In this document: piece by piece, positions 53,201 to 60,967 of the stretch
Layout: every line of letters starts with the position of its first letter
Position numbering within the stretch: position 1 is the stretch's first letter
Origin: Thermaerobacter marianensis DSM 12885
GTDB lineage: Bacteria > Bacillota > Sulfobacillia > Thermaerobacterales > Thermaerobacteraceae
Direction of reading: 5' to 3'
Assembly (NCBI RefSeq): GCF_000184705.1
Contig: NC_014831.1
Span: 1,550,001-1,614,000, forward strand
DNA length: 64,000 nucleotides
Position numbers and translations under genes: made by a program
Notes under the pieces: generated by a model
Told to the model about the DNA's origin: nothing
Database searches by the model: none
The model's input: the letters and a program-made list of their open reading frames with translations, nothing else

Positions 53201-53946
53201 CCGTCGCTGCTGCCCAGAAAGCCCCGCGGCGTCCAGAGGTCGTCGAGGGGCATGAGGTCGTGCTCCGGGTACAGGCCCTCCCCGCCGGCGTCCCCGGCGT
53301 CGGGATCGCCTTCGCCTCCCGGTTGCCACGGTTCCACCTCGATGCCCTGGAGCGCCACCTGGACGACGCGGCCCGAGGCGTCAAGGCGTGCCGCGGCTTG
53401 CCACGCCGCCGCCTCGGCCTTGGGGCCGCGGTCGGAGGTGCGGTCCGGGGTAAGGTCCCGGGCACGGTCCGCGCTGCCCGCGGTGCCGCGCCCCGGCCCG
53501 TCCCCCGCCGCGGCGAGAGGCCGGGTCCCGATGGCGGCCAGCCAGGCGGCCAGCTTCCACAGGTCGCGGGTGCTGACCGCAGACAGGCGCAGACCGTACT
53601 CGGCGCCGGCCAGATGAGGGACCACCTCCACCCGCCCGTACCCGGCTTCCGGTCCGGCCGAACCGGCCGGCCCGCTGGGGTGGCCCGCCCCGCCGGTCCC
53701 GGCCTGCAGGACGATGGGCACCGCCCCCGGGGCCGGGCGCTGGCCCGGCCGGACCACCAGGCGTTCCGGATCGCCGGCCTCGCATTCGTACCCCAGGCGC
53801 GCGGCCAGTTCGACCATGGCCAGCCCGGTCCACACGTCGTCCTCCCCGCTCAGGAGGAACTGGGCCCTGGGCAGCCTGGCCCCCGCCCGCCCGCTCCGGC
53901 CGGGAGCCAGCAACCCGCCCGGCGCAAAGAGATCCTCCAGTTTCAA
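50257..53946 (-). CDS. Very large M14-family zinc carboxypeptidase-like protein with novel N-terminal half
   Basis: The 1229-residue protein has a C-terminal M14-like domain from about residue 790. Visible features are K-A-R-H-H-A-N-E-V-S-S-T-N (H-x-x-E zinc site, ~920), M-P-L-E-N-A-D-G-A-A-L-H, and V-D-E-H-G-V-P-S-H (candidate third ligand, ~1020). I do not recognise the preceding ~790 residues. Two of its stretches resemble each other: L-E-D-L-F-A-P-G-G-L-L near residue 3 and L-D-D-L-W-T-P-R-G-F-L near residue 235, each followed by an E-L-A-x-R-L-G-type segment. There is no signal peptide, so it is probably cytoplasmic. TTG at 53946 after GGAGGGATC is preferred over ATG at 54015. Confidence 0.75.
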   Translation of the reverse strand: MKLEDLFAPGGLLAPGRSGRAGARLPRAQFLLSGEDDVWTGLAMVELAARLGYECEAGDPERLVVRPGQRPAPGAVPIVLQAGTGGAGHPSGPAGSAGPEAGYGRVEVVPHLAGAEYGLRLSAVSTRDLWKLAAWLAAIGTRPLAAAGDGPGRGTAGSADRARDLTPDRTSDRGPKAEAAAWQAAARLDASGRVVQVALQGIEVEPWQPGGEGDPDAGDAGGEGLYPEHDLMPLDDLWTPRGFLGSSDGLHPDRVAVHIEPDGATRTWDPEELAGLIMFAFRLGLESTGIALPLTAAGARHRPFRLKLAAASGPDGAAEPAGRGRIQLRRRPGGAVLWITGDAAGRGRALQWLATVHASEALRPAGSRRPALDSPVVALAREEARRRREVVAREAPRILLEDSIAPEAERFRTAWHERALPAVRARCRPGDEVWVDLRLDQPDAVLDELAGEVRRSLASLGFAPERVHVRGLPAFRQGLYWLLQVVPPAVARHAGAHTVIVEFARLQPAARNGAAQDGEDFGAEAPCLDLPIRWLQPLYPVDELLSARTGLPAERIVFRAMEAAAGYGPTYRVTVADQDGRALWRDEFQVAARRRPYQDVNPHLGWVHVETGLCRVERIAGGNGGGRQTVFHELLPTGAELFWDRYQAEVLPSLARHLEEALGAGLRAEGQPFFLTLEVDVRLDTRLDEPLGVRQESYSTAEGLHEDIYFNTLDFFEEWGRERAGTPFTAPGKVVPRIRARPGEGTRAAVRLAGVGIGARLARAAGPNGGRGRVNVRTVTVDAAGRARATLAGDPEGGSAAGEEMDYGEAVQRASRVTAAAAPADARPAANPDTVSWQRTLFDDEALGRWLAGSGKGSLRWSVAGHSFEGRPVYQVFPVGTGTGGSRAAGPGQEGDALDPDTLVVPAKATLFRPTVLFKARHHANEVSSTNALLALLERHPDATDGINCVVMPLENADGAALHRQLSQENPRWSLHSARYNALGQEYAAEYFSDAPRAPETRVFPDLWSRWLPDVVVDEHGVPSHEWVQPFGAHGGGRKFTSYWLPRALIYGILPVFAAEEEDGRAAKQNEMAEFVARTLEDWPAIAEANRRWLAVYRKYAADWLPQVFSVEMVRDFVCYRWPVRPDPGGRYAMQRHPEITGVEFITEAADETATGPYLETCAEAHLAVDLAILAWLRQQPVEVEEAVTVCGESVYRRRRRRRPWAAGRDGGPADPPRAGEPSKGEARA

Positions 53947-54058
53947 CGCAGATCCCTCCGTCGCAGTGCCGCGGCGGCACAGCCGTCCCCATCGGCTCCG
54001 GGGGGCGGGCATCACCCCTGCCCGCCCCCTGAAACCCGCCGCCTGCGGCGGGCGCCAG

Positions 54059-54958
54059 CTAGGCGTCCAGCTTCGGATCCAGGACGTCCCGGAGCCAGTC
54101 GCCCAGCAGGTTGAAGCCCAGTACGGTGAACATGATGGCGAGCCCCGGGAAGGTGGCGAACCACCACGCCGTGGTCACGTAGTCCCGGGCGGAGGCCAGC
54201 ATGCCGCCCCAGGACGGCGTCGAGGGGTCGACCCCCAGCCCCAGGAAGGTCAGGCCGGCCTCGAGCAGGATGTTGTTGGCAATGTTCAGCGTGGCCAGCA
54301 CGATGACGGAGTTCATCACGTTCGGCAGGATGTGGCGCCGCAGGATCATCCACGGCGGGGTGCCGATGCAGCGCGCAGCCTCCACGAATCCCATCTGCTT
54401 GACCACCATCACCTCGCCCCGCACCACCCGGGCATACTGACCCCACTGGGCGATGGCCATCAGCACGATGACCTTCCACAGCCCGGGGCCCAGCACGGCC
54501 ATGACGGTGATGGCCAGCAGGATGAAGGGGAAGGACAGCTGCAAGTCGACGAACCGCATCAGCAGGTCGTCGAGACGGCCGCCGGCATACCCGGCCACCA
54601 GGCCGAGCAACACGCCCACCACCACGGAAAGGCCCACCGAACAGATGCCCACCAGCAGGGAGATCCGGGCCCCATAGATGATGCGGCTCAAGAGGTCCCG
54701 CCCGACGGTGTCCGTGCCCAGCAGGAAGGGCGACGGCTGATCCGCTGCCCACGCGGGCGGCAGCAGCCGGTTCCCCAGCTCGCCCACCTCGGGGTCGAAG
54801 GGCGCCAGATAGGGTGCCCCCAGGGCCGCCGCCACCGCCACGGCGACCAGAAAGGCGCCCAGCACCGGCATGGGGCGGAAGAAGGAATGGTACCAGCGCC
54901 GCTCCCGCGCCGTCGGCACCGCGGCGGGGGCCGCTGCCTGCCCCTGCGCGACGCTCAC
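54059..54958 (-). CDS. dppC: Oligopeptide ABC transporter permease (DppC/OppC)
   Basis: The 299-residue protein has the DppC N-terminal region, G-T-D-T-V-G-R-D-L-L-S-R-I-I-Y-G-A-R-I-S after helix 1, and the coupling motif E-A-A-R-C-I-G-T-P-P in the cytoplasmic loop. The C-terminal L-G-F-N-L-L-G-D-W-L-R-D-V-L-D-P is diagnostic. The GTG start overlaps the dppB stop by four bases. It forms the channel with DppB. The gene ends 112 bp before the peptidase start. Confidence 0.95.
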   Translation of the reverse strand: MSVAQGQAAAPAAVPTARERRWYHSFFRPMPVLGAFLVAVAVAAALGAPYLAPFDPEVGELGNRLLPPAWAADQPSPFLLGTDTVGRDLLSRIIYGARISLLVGICSVGLSVVVGVLLGLVAGYAGGRLDDLLMRFVDLQLSFPFILLAITVMAVLGPGLWKVIVLMAIAQWGQYARVVRGEVMVVKQMGFVEAARCIGTPPWMILRRHILPNVMNSVIVLATLNIANNILLEAGLTFLGLGVDPSTPSWGGMLASARDYVTTAWWFATFPGLAIMFTVLGFNLLGDWLRDVLDPKLDA

Positions 54959-55893
54959 GAGGATGCACCCCCTTCCACCTTCACCCGCGGGTCAAGCAGG
55001 CCGTAGCTGAGGTCAACCAGCAGGTTGATGAACACGGTCACGGCGGCCAGGACCGTGACGACACCCTGCACGACGGGGTAGTCGCGGTAGCCGACGGCGT
55101 CCAGGGCCAGCTGCCCCAGGCCGGGCCAGGCGAACACCTTTTCCAGGATCACCGTCCCGCCCAGCAACGCCCCGAACTGGAGCCCGACGAAGGTGACGGT
55201 GGGGATCAGGGCGTTACGCAAGCCGTGGGCGACCACCACCCGCCATTCGGGGACGCCCTTGGCCCGCGCCGTCTCGATGTAGGGCTGGCCCAGGACCTCC
55301 AGCATGCTGGAGCGCACCAGGCGAACCAGGGTGGCCGACAGGATGATGCCCAGGGTCACCGCGGGGAGCACCAGGGAGCGCCAACCGTCGAAGCCCGAGG
55401 GCGGGAACCACCGCAGGCGCACGGCGAAGATCAGCATGAACATGATGGCCAGCCAGAAGTTCGGGAAGGACAGCCCGAACAGGCTCAGCAGGCGGCTGAG
55501 GGAGTCCACCCACGTGCCGCGCCGGAGGGCGGCCGCCACCCCGAGTGGAATCGAGATCAGAATGGCTACCGCCATGGCGGAGACCGCCAGCATCGCCGTG
55601 GCCGGCAGCCGCTCCACGATCATCGCCCAGACCGGCTGGCCCGTCCGGAACGACGTGCCCAGATCCCCTCGCAGCGCCCCGGCGACGAAGTCCGCGTACT
55701 GCTGCCAGAAGGGGCGGTCGATGCCCAGGGCGGCGCGCATCTGGGCCAGCTGCTCGGGGGTCGGCGCCGAGCCCCCCTGGAACATGGCCACGGTGGGGTC
55801 GCCCGAGAGCCGCACCGCGAAGGCGACGAACAGGGTGGTCAGGAACAGGACGACGGCCGCCCCCGCCAGGCGCCGGAGCACGTAACGCCACAT
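54955..55893 (-). CDS. dppB: Oligopeptide ABC transporter permease (DppB/OppB)
   Basis: The 312-residue protein starts with L-R-R-L-A-G-A-A-V-V-L-F-L and has G-D-P-T-V-A-M in the first extracytoplasmic loop, D-L-G-T-S-F-R-T-G-Q-P-V, the coupling motif E-T-A-R-A-K-G-V-P-E, and the final D-L-S-Y-G-L-L-D-P-R-V. All are DppB marks. GGGGAGAGG precedes the ATG at 55893. It lies 103 bp after the binding-protein gene. Confidence 0.95.
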   Translation of the reverse strand: MWRYVLRRLAGAAVVLFLTTLFVAFAVRLSGDPTVAMFQGGSAPTPEQLAQMRAALGIDRPFWQQYADFVAGALRGDLGTSFRTGQPVWAMIVERLPATAMLAVSAMAVAILISIPLGVAAALRRGTWVDSLSRLLSLFGLSFPNFWLAIMFMLIFAVRLRWFPPSGFDGWRSLVLPAVTLGIILSATLVRLVRSSMLEVLGQPYIETARAKGVPEWRVVVAHGLRNALIPTVTFVGLQFGALLGGTVILEKVFAWPGLGQLALDAVGYRDYPVVQGVVTVLAAVTVFINLLVDLSYGLLDPRVKVEGGASS

Positions 55894-55996
55894 CCAGGTT
55901 TCCTCTCCCCTCCGGCAGGGCGGGAGGGTCCGGTCCGACCGGCCCCTCCCGCTCCGCGCCCGTCTGCCGCGTTGCCCGGCCCGCTACACCCCAGCG

Positions 55997-57595
55997 TCAC
56001 TGTTCGCCGGCGATGGACGTCTCGAAGAACCAGTAACGGGTGTCGGGCGGCGGCACGAAGTCCTGGACCCGCCGGTTCACGGCCCAGACGGTCACGTCCT
56101 GGTAGAGCGGGACCGTGGGCACCAGCTCGTAGAGCCTGCGGTCCAGCTGCTTGAAGATCTCCAGCCGCCGGTCCTGGTCGTACGTGGACCGCTCGGCCTC
56201 CAGCAGGCGCTGCACTTCCTCGTCGTAGAAGGTGGGGTTCCACAACTGACCCTTGCCGTAGAGCAGGTACGCCGTGTTGTCGAAGTCCAGGGTCCAGCCG
56301 CCCCATCCTTCCTGATACAGGTGGCCGGCCTGCGCATTGGGGATGATGTCGTTATAGAAGGTGTTGGTCTCGTAGGTCTTCAGCTCCACCTCGAGGCCCA
56401 CGTTCTTCAGGTACGACTGGACGGCCTGGGCGATCTCCCCAAAGACGGTGTTGGTCCCGATGTAACTCAGGGTCAGCTTGGTCCCCGGCTGCACCCCCGC
56501 TTCCTGGAGCAGCTTCTTGGCGGCCTCGGGGTCATACGGATACGGCTCCAGGGACGGGTCGTTGCCGAAGGACAGAGAGCTCTGGAACGTGGCGATGCGC
56601 TTCCCGTAGCCCTTCAGGATCGTGTCGATGATGGCCTGGGTGTCGATGGCGTAGGCGATGGCCCGCCGCACCCGTACGTCGTCCACCGGCGGCTTGGAGA
56701 CGTCGAAGCGCAGCCCGTACACGGTGGGACTGTCGGCGGTGACGATCTCCAGGAAGGCGGAGTTCTTCACGTTCTCCACCTGGCTGGGGCTGATGACCGC
56801 GATGTCCACCCGGCCCGTGGTCAGCTCGGCGATGCGCGTGGCTTCCTCCGGGATGAAGCGATAGGTGATCTTCTCGATCTTCGGCTTGCCGCGCCAGTAG
56901 CCCTCGAAGCGCTCCAGGGTGATGTGGTCGTCCTGCTTGTACTCCACTACCTTGTAGGGCCCGGTACCCACCGGATTCTTGTCGAAGTACTCGTCGCCGT
57001 GTTCCTTGATGTACTGGGGCGGCACGATGACGGCGCCGTAGCCGGCCAGCTTGGTCAGGATGACCGGGTCCTTGGTCTTCATATGGAAGTTGACGGTGTA
57101 GTCGTCGACTTTCTCCACCCGCTCGATGCTGGCGTAGTTGCCCTGCTGCGGCCCCTTGGCGCCCTCCTCCCCCAGCAGGCGCTCGAAGGTGAACACCACC
57201 GCGTCGGCGTTAAAGGGCTCCCCGTTGTGGAAGGTGACGCCCTGGCGCAGCTTGAACTGCAGCGTGTTCTCGTCGATCCACTTCCACTCCGTGGCCAGGC
57301 CGGGCTGCAGCTTCAGGTCGGGGCCGCGGAACACGAGCCCTTCGAAGACGTTGTTCATGACCGACGCCCAGGCGACGAAGAAGGTGTCGATGGGATCCCA
57401 GTTCCCCGGATCCTGGGCCTGCGCCACCACCAGGTGGTTGCCGCGCTCGGCAGCCGGGTTCGACCCCTGCCCGCCGGCTCCCTGGCCGTCACCGGTCGCA
57501 CCGCCCCCCGACCCGCACGCCGTCAGCACCAGGGCGGCGGCCAGCATCAATCCAACGACCATGCGGATCGAACGCCACGTAGAAGTCCGCTGCAT
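55997..57595 (-). CDS. dppA: Oligopeptide-type ABC transporter substrate-binding lipoprotein (SBP family 5)
   Basis: The 532-residue protein has a signal with lipobox L-V-L-T-A-C (Cys near residue 27) and a short Gly-rich linker. The domain shows W-D-P-I-D-T-F near the front, L-A-T-E-W-K-W-I-D-E-N-T-L-Q-F-K-L-R-Q-G (split at the usual L-R-x-G-V-x-F-H-N-G site), P-V-G-T-G-P-Y-K-V-V-E-Y, and V-R-R-A-I-A-Y-A-I-D. These are SBP family 5 features. ATG 57595 follows GGAG. Cargo could be di- or oligopeptides, or nickel in some members, but the context favours peptides. Confidence 0.93.
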   Translation of the reverse strand: MQRTSTWRSIRMVVGLMLAAALVLTACGSGGGATGDGQGAGGQGSNPAAERGNHLVVAQAQDPGNWDPIDTFFVAWASVMNNVFEGLVFRGPDLKLQPGLATEWKWIDENTLQFKLRQGVTFHNGEPFNADAVVFTFERLLGEEGAKGPQQGNYASIERVEKVDDYTVNFHMKTKDPVILTKLAGYGAVIVPPQYIKEHGDEYFDKNPVGTGPYKVVEYKQDDHITLERFEGYWRGKPKIEKITYRFIPEEATRIAELTTGRVDIAVISPSQVENVKNSAFLEIVTADSPTVYGLRFDVSKPPVDDVRVRRAIAYAIDTQAIIDTILKGYGKRIATFQSSLSFGNDPSLEPYPYDPEAAKKLLQEAGVQPGTKLTLSYIGTNTVFGEIAQAVQSYLKNVGLEVELKTYETNTFYNDIIPNAQAGHLYQEGWGGWTLDFDNTAYLLYGKGQLWNPTFYDEEVQRLLEAERSTYDQDRRLEIFKQLDRRLYELVPTVPLYQDVTVWAVNRRVQDFVPPPDTRYWFFETSIAGEQ

Positions 57596-57723
57596 CGTTG
57601 CTCCATACCCCCTTGGGTTGGAATGCGAGCCTGTGGCAAGGCATACCCCGGACCCCGGCGACAGGCCGTGGCAAACCCGCCGGCCAGGAGGGGTCTCGCT
57701 GGACCGGCCGCAGGGGCCCGGCC

Positions 57724-58752
57724 CTAGGCGACCGGCGCCGCCGCGGTCACCCCCTTCCCGGCCGCTTCGCCCTCCCCGGCCAGGTGACAGGCCACCCAGT
57801 GCCCCGGGAAGACCTCCCGCCACGCGGGGACCTCGGTCCGGCAACGATCCACCGCCAGCGGGCAACGGGTGTGGAACCGGCACCCGGCCGGCGGGCGAGC
57901 CGGACTGGGCAGTTCACCCCGCAAGACGATCCGCTCCCGCCGCGCCGCGGCCTCGGGGTCGGGAACGGGCACCGCGGCGATCAGGGCCTGGGTGTAGGGG
58001 TGCAGGGGCCGCTGGAACAGCTCGTCCGCGCGCGCCAGTTCGACCAGCCGGCCCAGGTACATCACGCCGATGCGGTCGCTGACGTTCTGCACCACCGCCA
58101 GGTCGTGGGCGATGAAGATGTAGGTCAGGCCAAAGCGCCCCTGCAGGTCCTGCAAGAGGTTGAGGATCTGGGCCTGGACGGAGACGTCCAGGGCCGACAC
58201 CGGCTCGTCGCACACGACCAGCCGCGGCTTCAGGGCCAGCGCCCGGGCGATGACGATCCGCTGGCGCTGGCCGCCGGAGAACTCGTGGGGGTACCGGCGG
58301 GCATGTTCGGCCCGCAACCCGACGGCCTCCAGCAGCTCCCCCACCTGGCGTTCCAGCTCCCGGCCCCGGGCGATCCCGTGGACCAGCAGCGGCTCGCCCA
58401 CGATGTCCCGCACCGTCAGGCGGGGATTGAGCGAGGAATAGGGGTCCTGAAAGACCATCTGCATGTCCCGCCGCAGCTGGCGCAGGCGGGCGCCGCGGGC
58501 CGCCACCACGTCCTGGCCGGCGAAGCGGATGGTCCCCGCCGACGGCGTCAGCAGGCGCACGATCAGCCGCGCCAGGGTGGACTTGCCGCACCCCGACTCC
58601 CCCACCAGCCCCATGGTCTCCCCGGGGTAGACGTCGAAGCTGACACCGTCGACGGCTTTGACCGGCGGGCGGCGGCGGCCCGCCGGGAAGTACTTCTTGA
58701 CATCCCGGACCTCCAGGATCGGCTGCGCCTTTTCGGCCATGACGCCACCCAT
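57724..58752 (-). CDS. dppF: Oligopeptide ABC transporter ATPase (DppF/OppF)
   Basis: The 342-residue ATPase has [40 protein letters not shown], and the C-terminal OppF extension with H-P-Y-T-Q-A-L and [12 protein letters not shown]. The last Cys-containing segment is typical of family members with an iron-sulfur-like or structural cluster. ATG 58752 overlaps the dppD stop (TGATG); ATG 58740 is an alternative. It pairs with DppD. Confidence 0.95.
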   Translation of the reverse strand: MGGVMAEKAQPILEVRDVKKYFPAGRRRPPVKAVDGVSFDVYPGETMGLVGESGCGKSTLARLIVRLLTPSAGTIRFAGQDVVAARGARLRQLRRDMQMVFQDPYSSLNPRLTVRDIVGEPLLVHGIARGRELERQVGELLEAVGLRAEHARRYPHEFSGGQRQRIVIARALALKPRLVVCDEPVSALDVSVQAQILNLLQDLQGRFGLTYIFIAHDLAVVQNVSDRIGVMYLGRLVELARADELFQRPLHPYTQALIAAVPVPDPEAAARRERIVLRGELPSPARPPAGCRFHTRCPLAVDRCRTEVPAWREVFPGHWVACHLAGEGEAAGKGVTAAAPVA

Positions 58753-59744
58753 CACGCCACCCCCGAACCGGCCGTCCGGCCCGCCCACCAGCAGGCGACC
58801 CGGCGGGTTTCCGACCAGGACTCCAGGGGCGGTTGCTCCTGGCGACACCGCTCGTCCGCCAGGGGACAGCGCGGGTGGAACCGGCAGCCGCCGGGCAAGG
58901 CGGCCGGGTCGGGAACGGTGCCCGGGATCGGTTGCAAGCGCCCCTTGCCCTGGCCGAGCCGGGGTACGGACTGCAGCAGCCCTGCCGTGTAGGGATGGGC
59001 CGGGCGCCGGAAGATCTCGGCCACCGTGCCCTCCTCCACCACCTTGCCGGCGTACATCACCACCACGCGCTGAGCCACCTCGGCCACCACGCCCAGGTCG
59101 TGGGTGATCATGAGAACGGCCATGCCGAACTCGGCCTGCAACTGGCGGATGAGCTCCAGGATCTGCGCCTGTACGGTGACATCCAGGGCCGTGGTGGGTT
59201 CGTCCGCGATCAACAGCCGCGGGCGGCAGGCCAGGGCCATGGCGATCATTACCCGCTGGCGCATGCCCCCTGACAGCTGGTGCGGGTACTCGTGGATCCG
59301 CCGCTCCGGGTCGGCGATCTGGACCTTGCGCAACAGGTCCACCGCCTCCGCCAAGGCCCGGCGGCCCTTGAGGCCCCGGTGGAGGCGCAAGGCCTCGGCG
59401 ATCTGCTGGCCCACGGTGTACACCGGGTTCAGGGAGGTCATGGGCTCCTGGAACACCATGGCGATGGCGTTGCCCCGGATCCGGCGCATCTCCGCCTCGC
59501 TCAGGGAGAGCAGGTCCCGCCCCTCGAAGAGGATCCGGCCGCCGGTCACACGGCCCGGAGGCCGGATGAGCCGCAGGATCGACCGGGCGGTGACCGACTT
59601 GCCGCAACCCGACTCACCGACCAGGGCCACCGTCTCCCCCGCTCCCACGTGGAAGCTCACGCCGTCGACGGCCGTCACGGCCTGCCCTCGGCGGGTGAAC
59701 TGAACCTGGAGGTCACGGACTTCCAAAAGCGGCTCCACTGGCAT
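58752..59744 (-). CDS. dppD: Oligopeptide ABC transporter ATPase (DppD/OppD)
   Basis: The 330-residue ATPase has [40 protein letters not shown] and the C-terminal [11 protein letters not shown]. These mark DppD. ATG 59744 after GGAAGGGGGGAG is chosen; the upstream in-frame ATG at 59801 lies inside the iclR gene. Its first 32 bases overlap the iclR 3' end, which ties regulator and transporter in one transcript. Confidence 0.95.
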   Translation of the reverse strand: MPVEPLLEVRDLQVQFTRRGQAVTAVDGVSFHVGAGETVALVGESGCGKSVTARSILRLIRPPGRVTGGRILFEGRDLLSLSEAEMRRIRGNAIAMVFQEPMTSLNPVYTVGQQIAEALRLHRGLKGRRALAEAVDLLRKVQIADPERRIHEYPHQLSGGMRQRVMIAMALACRPRLLIADEPTTALDVTVQAQILELIRQLQAEFGMAVLMITHDLGVVAEVAQRVVVMYAGKVVEEGTVAEIFRRPAHPYTAGLLQSVPRLGQGKGRLQPIPGTVPDPAALPGGCRFHPRCPLADERCRQEQPPLESWSETRRVACWWAGRTAGSGVA

Positions 59745-60609
59745 GGCTCCCCCCTTCCTCCCCCGCCGGCGGGGAGGCCCGCCGGCCCGCCGGGTTGCCA
59801 CCGGGCGCCGGTTCCACGTAAGGCCACGGGCCCCGGTAGCCCAGCCGGCGGGACACCTCCTCCGCCGCGGCCAGCAGCTCCGCCTTCAGGCCGGCCGCGG
59901 TAGCGGGATCGCGGTAGCGTTCCTCGAAACCCGCCAGGCTCAGGGAACCCACCACCCCCTGGCCGTCGACCACCGGCGCGGCCATCTCCGCCGTGTGCTC
60001 GACCAGCTCCCCGAAGCTGACGGCGTAGCCCGTGCGGCGGATCTCGGCCAGCAGGGCCCGCAGGCGCCCGGGCTCCGTCGGCGTGTGCGGTGTGTAGGCC
60101 ACCAGCGGACCCGCCAGGACCCGGCGGATGACCTCCTCCGGCTGCCACGCTAGCAGAAGCCGCGTCGACGCGCCGGCGTACAGGGGAGCCCGGCGGCCCC
60201 ACCCGACGTACAGGTGGATGGGCGCCCGCGGCGGAACCACGTGGGCATAGATGGCGGAGTCCCCGCTGGCGACGACGAACTGCACCGACTCGCCGCACCG
60301 GTCCCGCAAGCGTTCCATCGCCTCGCGGATGATCCCGTTGGGGTCCAGCGACCGGGCGGCCAACCTCCCCAACTCCAGCAGCCGCAACCCGGGCCCGTAG
60401 CGGGTGCCCCGGCCGCCTTCCACGCCTCGCTTGGTGAGCAAGCCTGCGGCCACCATCTGCTCCATCAACCGGTAGGCCGTCGCCCTGGGCATCCCCGTCG
60501 CCCGCGCCGCCTCCCCGACGCTGATGGAGAGCCGCGTCTCGTCGAAGAGGCCCAGCAACGTGATGGCCTTGCCCACCGTCCCGCTTCGCCCCTCTCCCGG
60601 CATCGGCAT
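59713..60609 (-). CDS. IclR-family transcriptional regulator of the peptide/oxoproline cluster
   Basis: The 298-residue protein has an N-terminal winged helix ([26 protein letters not shown]) and a C-terminal effector domain ([17 protein letters not shown], then G-Y-A-V-S-F-G-E). Such regulators bind small organic acids. Its 3' end overlaps dppD by 32 bases, and a strong palindrome lies ~20-50 bp upstream of its start. Both suggest autoregulation and control of the operon. ATG 60603 is a possible second start. Confidence 0.9.
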   Translation of the reverse strand: MPMPGEGRSGTVGKAITLLGLFDETRLSISVGEAARATGMPRATAYRLMEQMVAAGLLTKRGVEGGRGTRYGPGLRLLELGRLAARSLDPNGIIREAMERLRDRCGESVQFVVASGDSAIYAHVVPPRAPIHLYVGWGRRAPLYAGASTRLLLAWQPEEVIRRVLAGPLVAYTPHTPTEPGRLRALLAEIRRTGYAVSFGELVEHTAEMAAPVVDGQGVVGSLSLAGFEERYRDPATAAGLKAELLAAAEEVSRRLGYRGPWPYVEPAPGGNPAGRRASPPAGEEGGSHASGAAFGSP

Positions 60610-60627
60610 CCCCCGGCAATAAATGGT

Positions 60628-60658
60628 TCAAATAATGAAACAATGGTTCATTATTTGA
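60628..60658. promoter_or_regulatory. IclR operator palindrome
   Basis: TCAAATAATGAA (60628-60639) and TTCATTATTTGA (60647-60658) form an exact 12-bp inverted repeat with a 7-base spacer. AATGGTTCA is also repeated directly at 60622-60630 and 60642-60650. The stretch is strikingly A/T-rich for this DNA and lies just upstream of the iclR start, likely overlapping its promoter. Confidence 0.75.
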
Positions 60659-60911
60659 GCTTGACACCGAACATTCGGCACCCGTTGTGAAATCCCTGCC
60701 GCCACGGACCGGCTTTCGCAACCGGCCGTTGCGAAACGGGACGAAACCGGCTCGCTGCGGGGTCTTGCGGTGCGGAAGGATGCGGAGCGGCACGACAGGA
60801 TGCCCAGCCGTTGCCGCTTGGGGGGCGGGCAGCGCCCCGGGACGACGGAGACGGGGCGGTGCCGGAGAAGGGAAGCCCGGCCACGGAGGTGCCTGGAAGG
60901 TGCGGAACAGC

Positions 60912-60947
60912 GAAGGCCGGCTGCCGGGATGGCGGCGGCCGGCCTTC
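60912..60947 (-). terminator. Hairpin after the ThDP-enzyme gene
   Basis: GAAGGCCGGC (60912-60921) and GCCGGCCTTC (60938-60947) form a perfect 10-bp stem about 20 bp past the stop codon (60968). No T-run follows on the minus strand. The rest of the gap to the iclR operator (60660-60911) shows no gene. Confidence 0.5.
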
Positions 60948-60967
60948 AAGCGCTCGTGGACACGATC

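Noticed and set aside
57724-59607. Reading DppF as a 627-residue fusion
   Set aside because: The first ~285 codons are the shadow of dppD; TGATG coupling at 58752 marks the real start.
60661-60690. Plus-strand promoter beginning with TTGACA at 60661
   Set aside because: No acceptable -10 box at proper spacing and no plus-strand gene follows.
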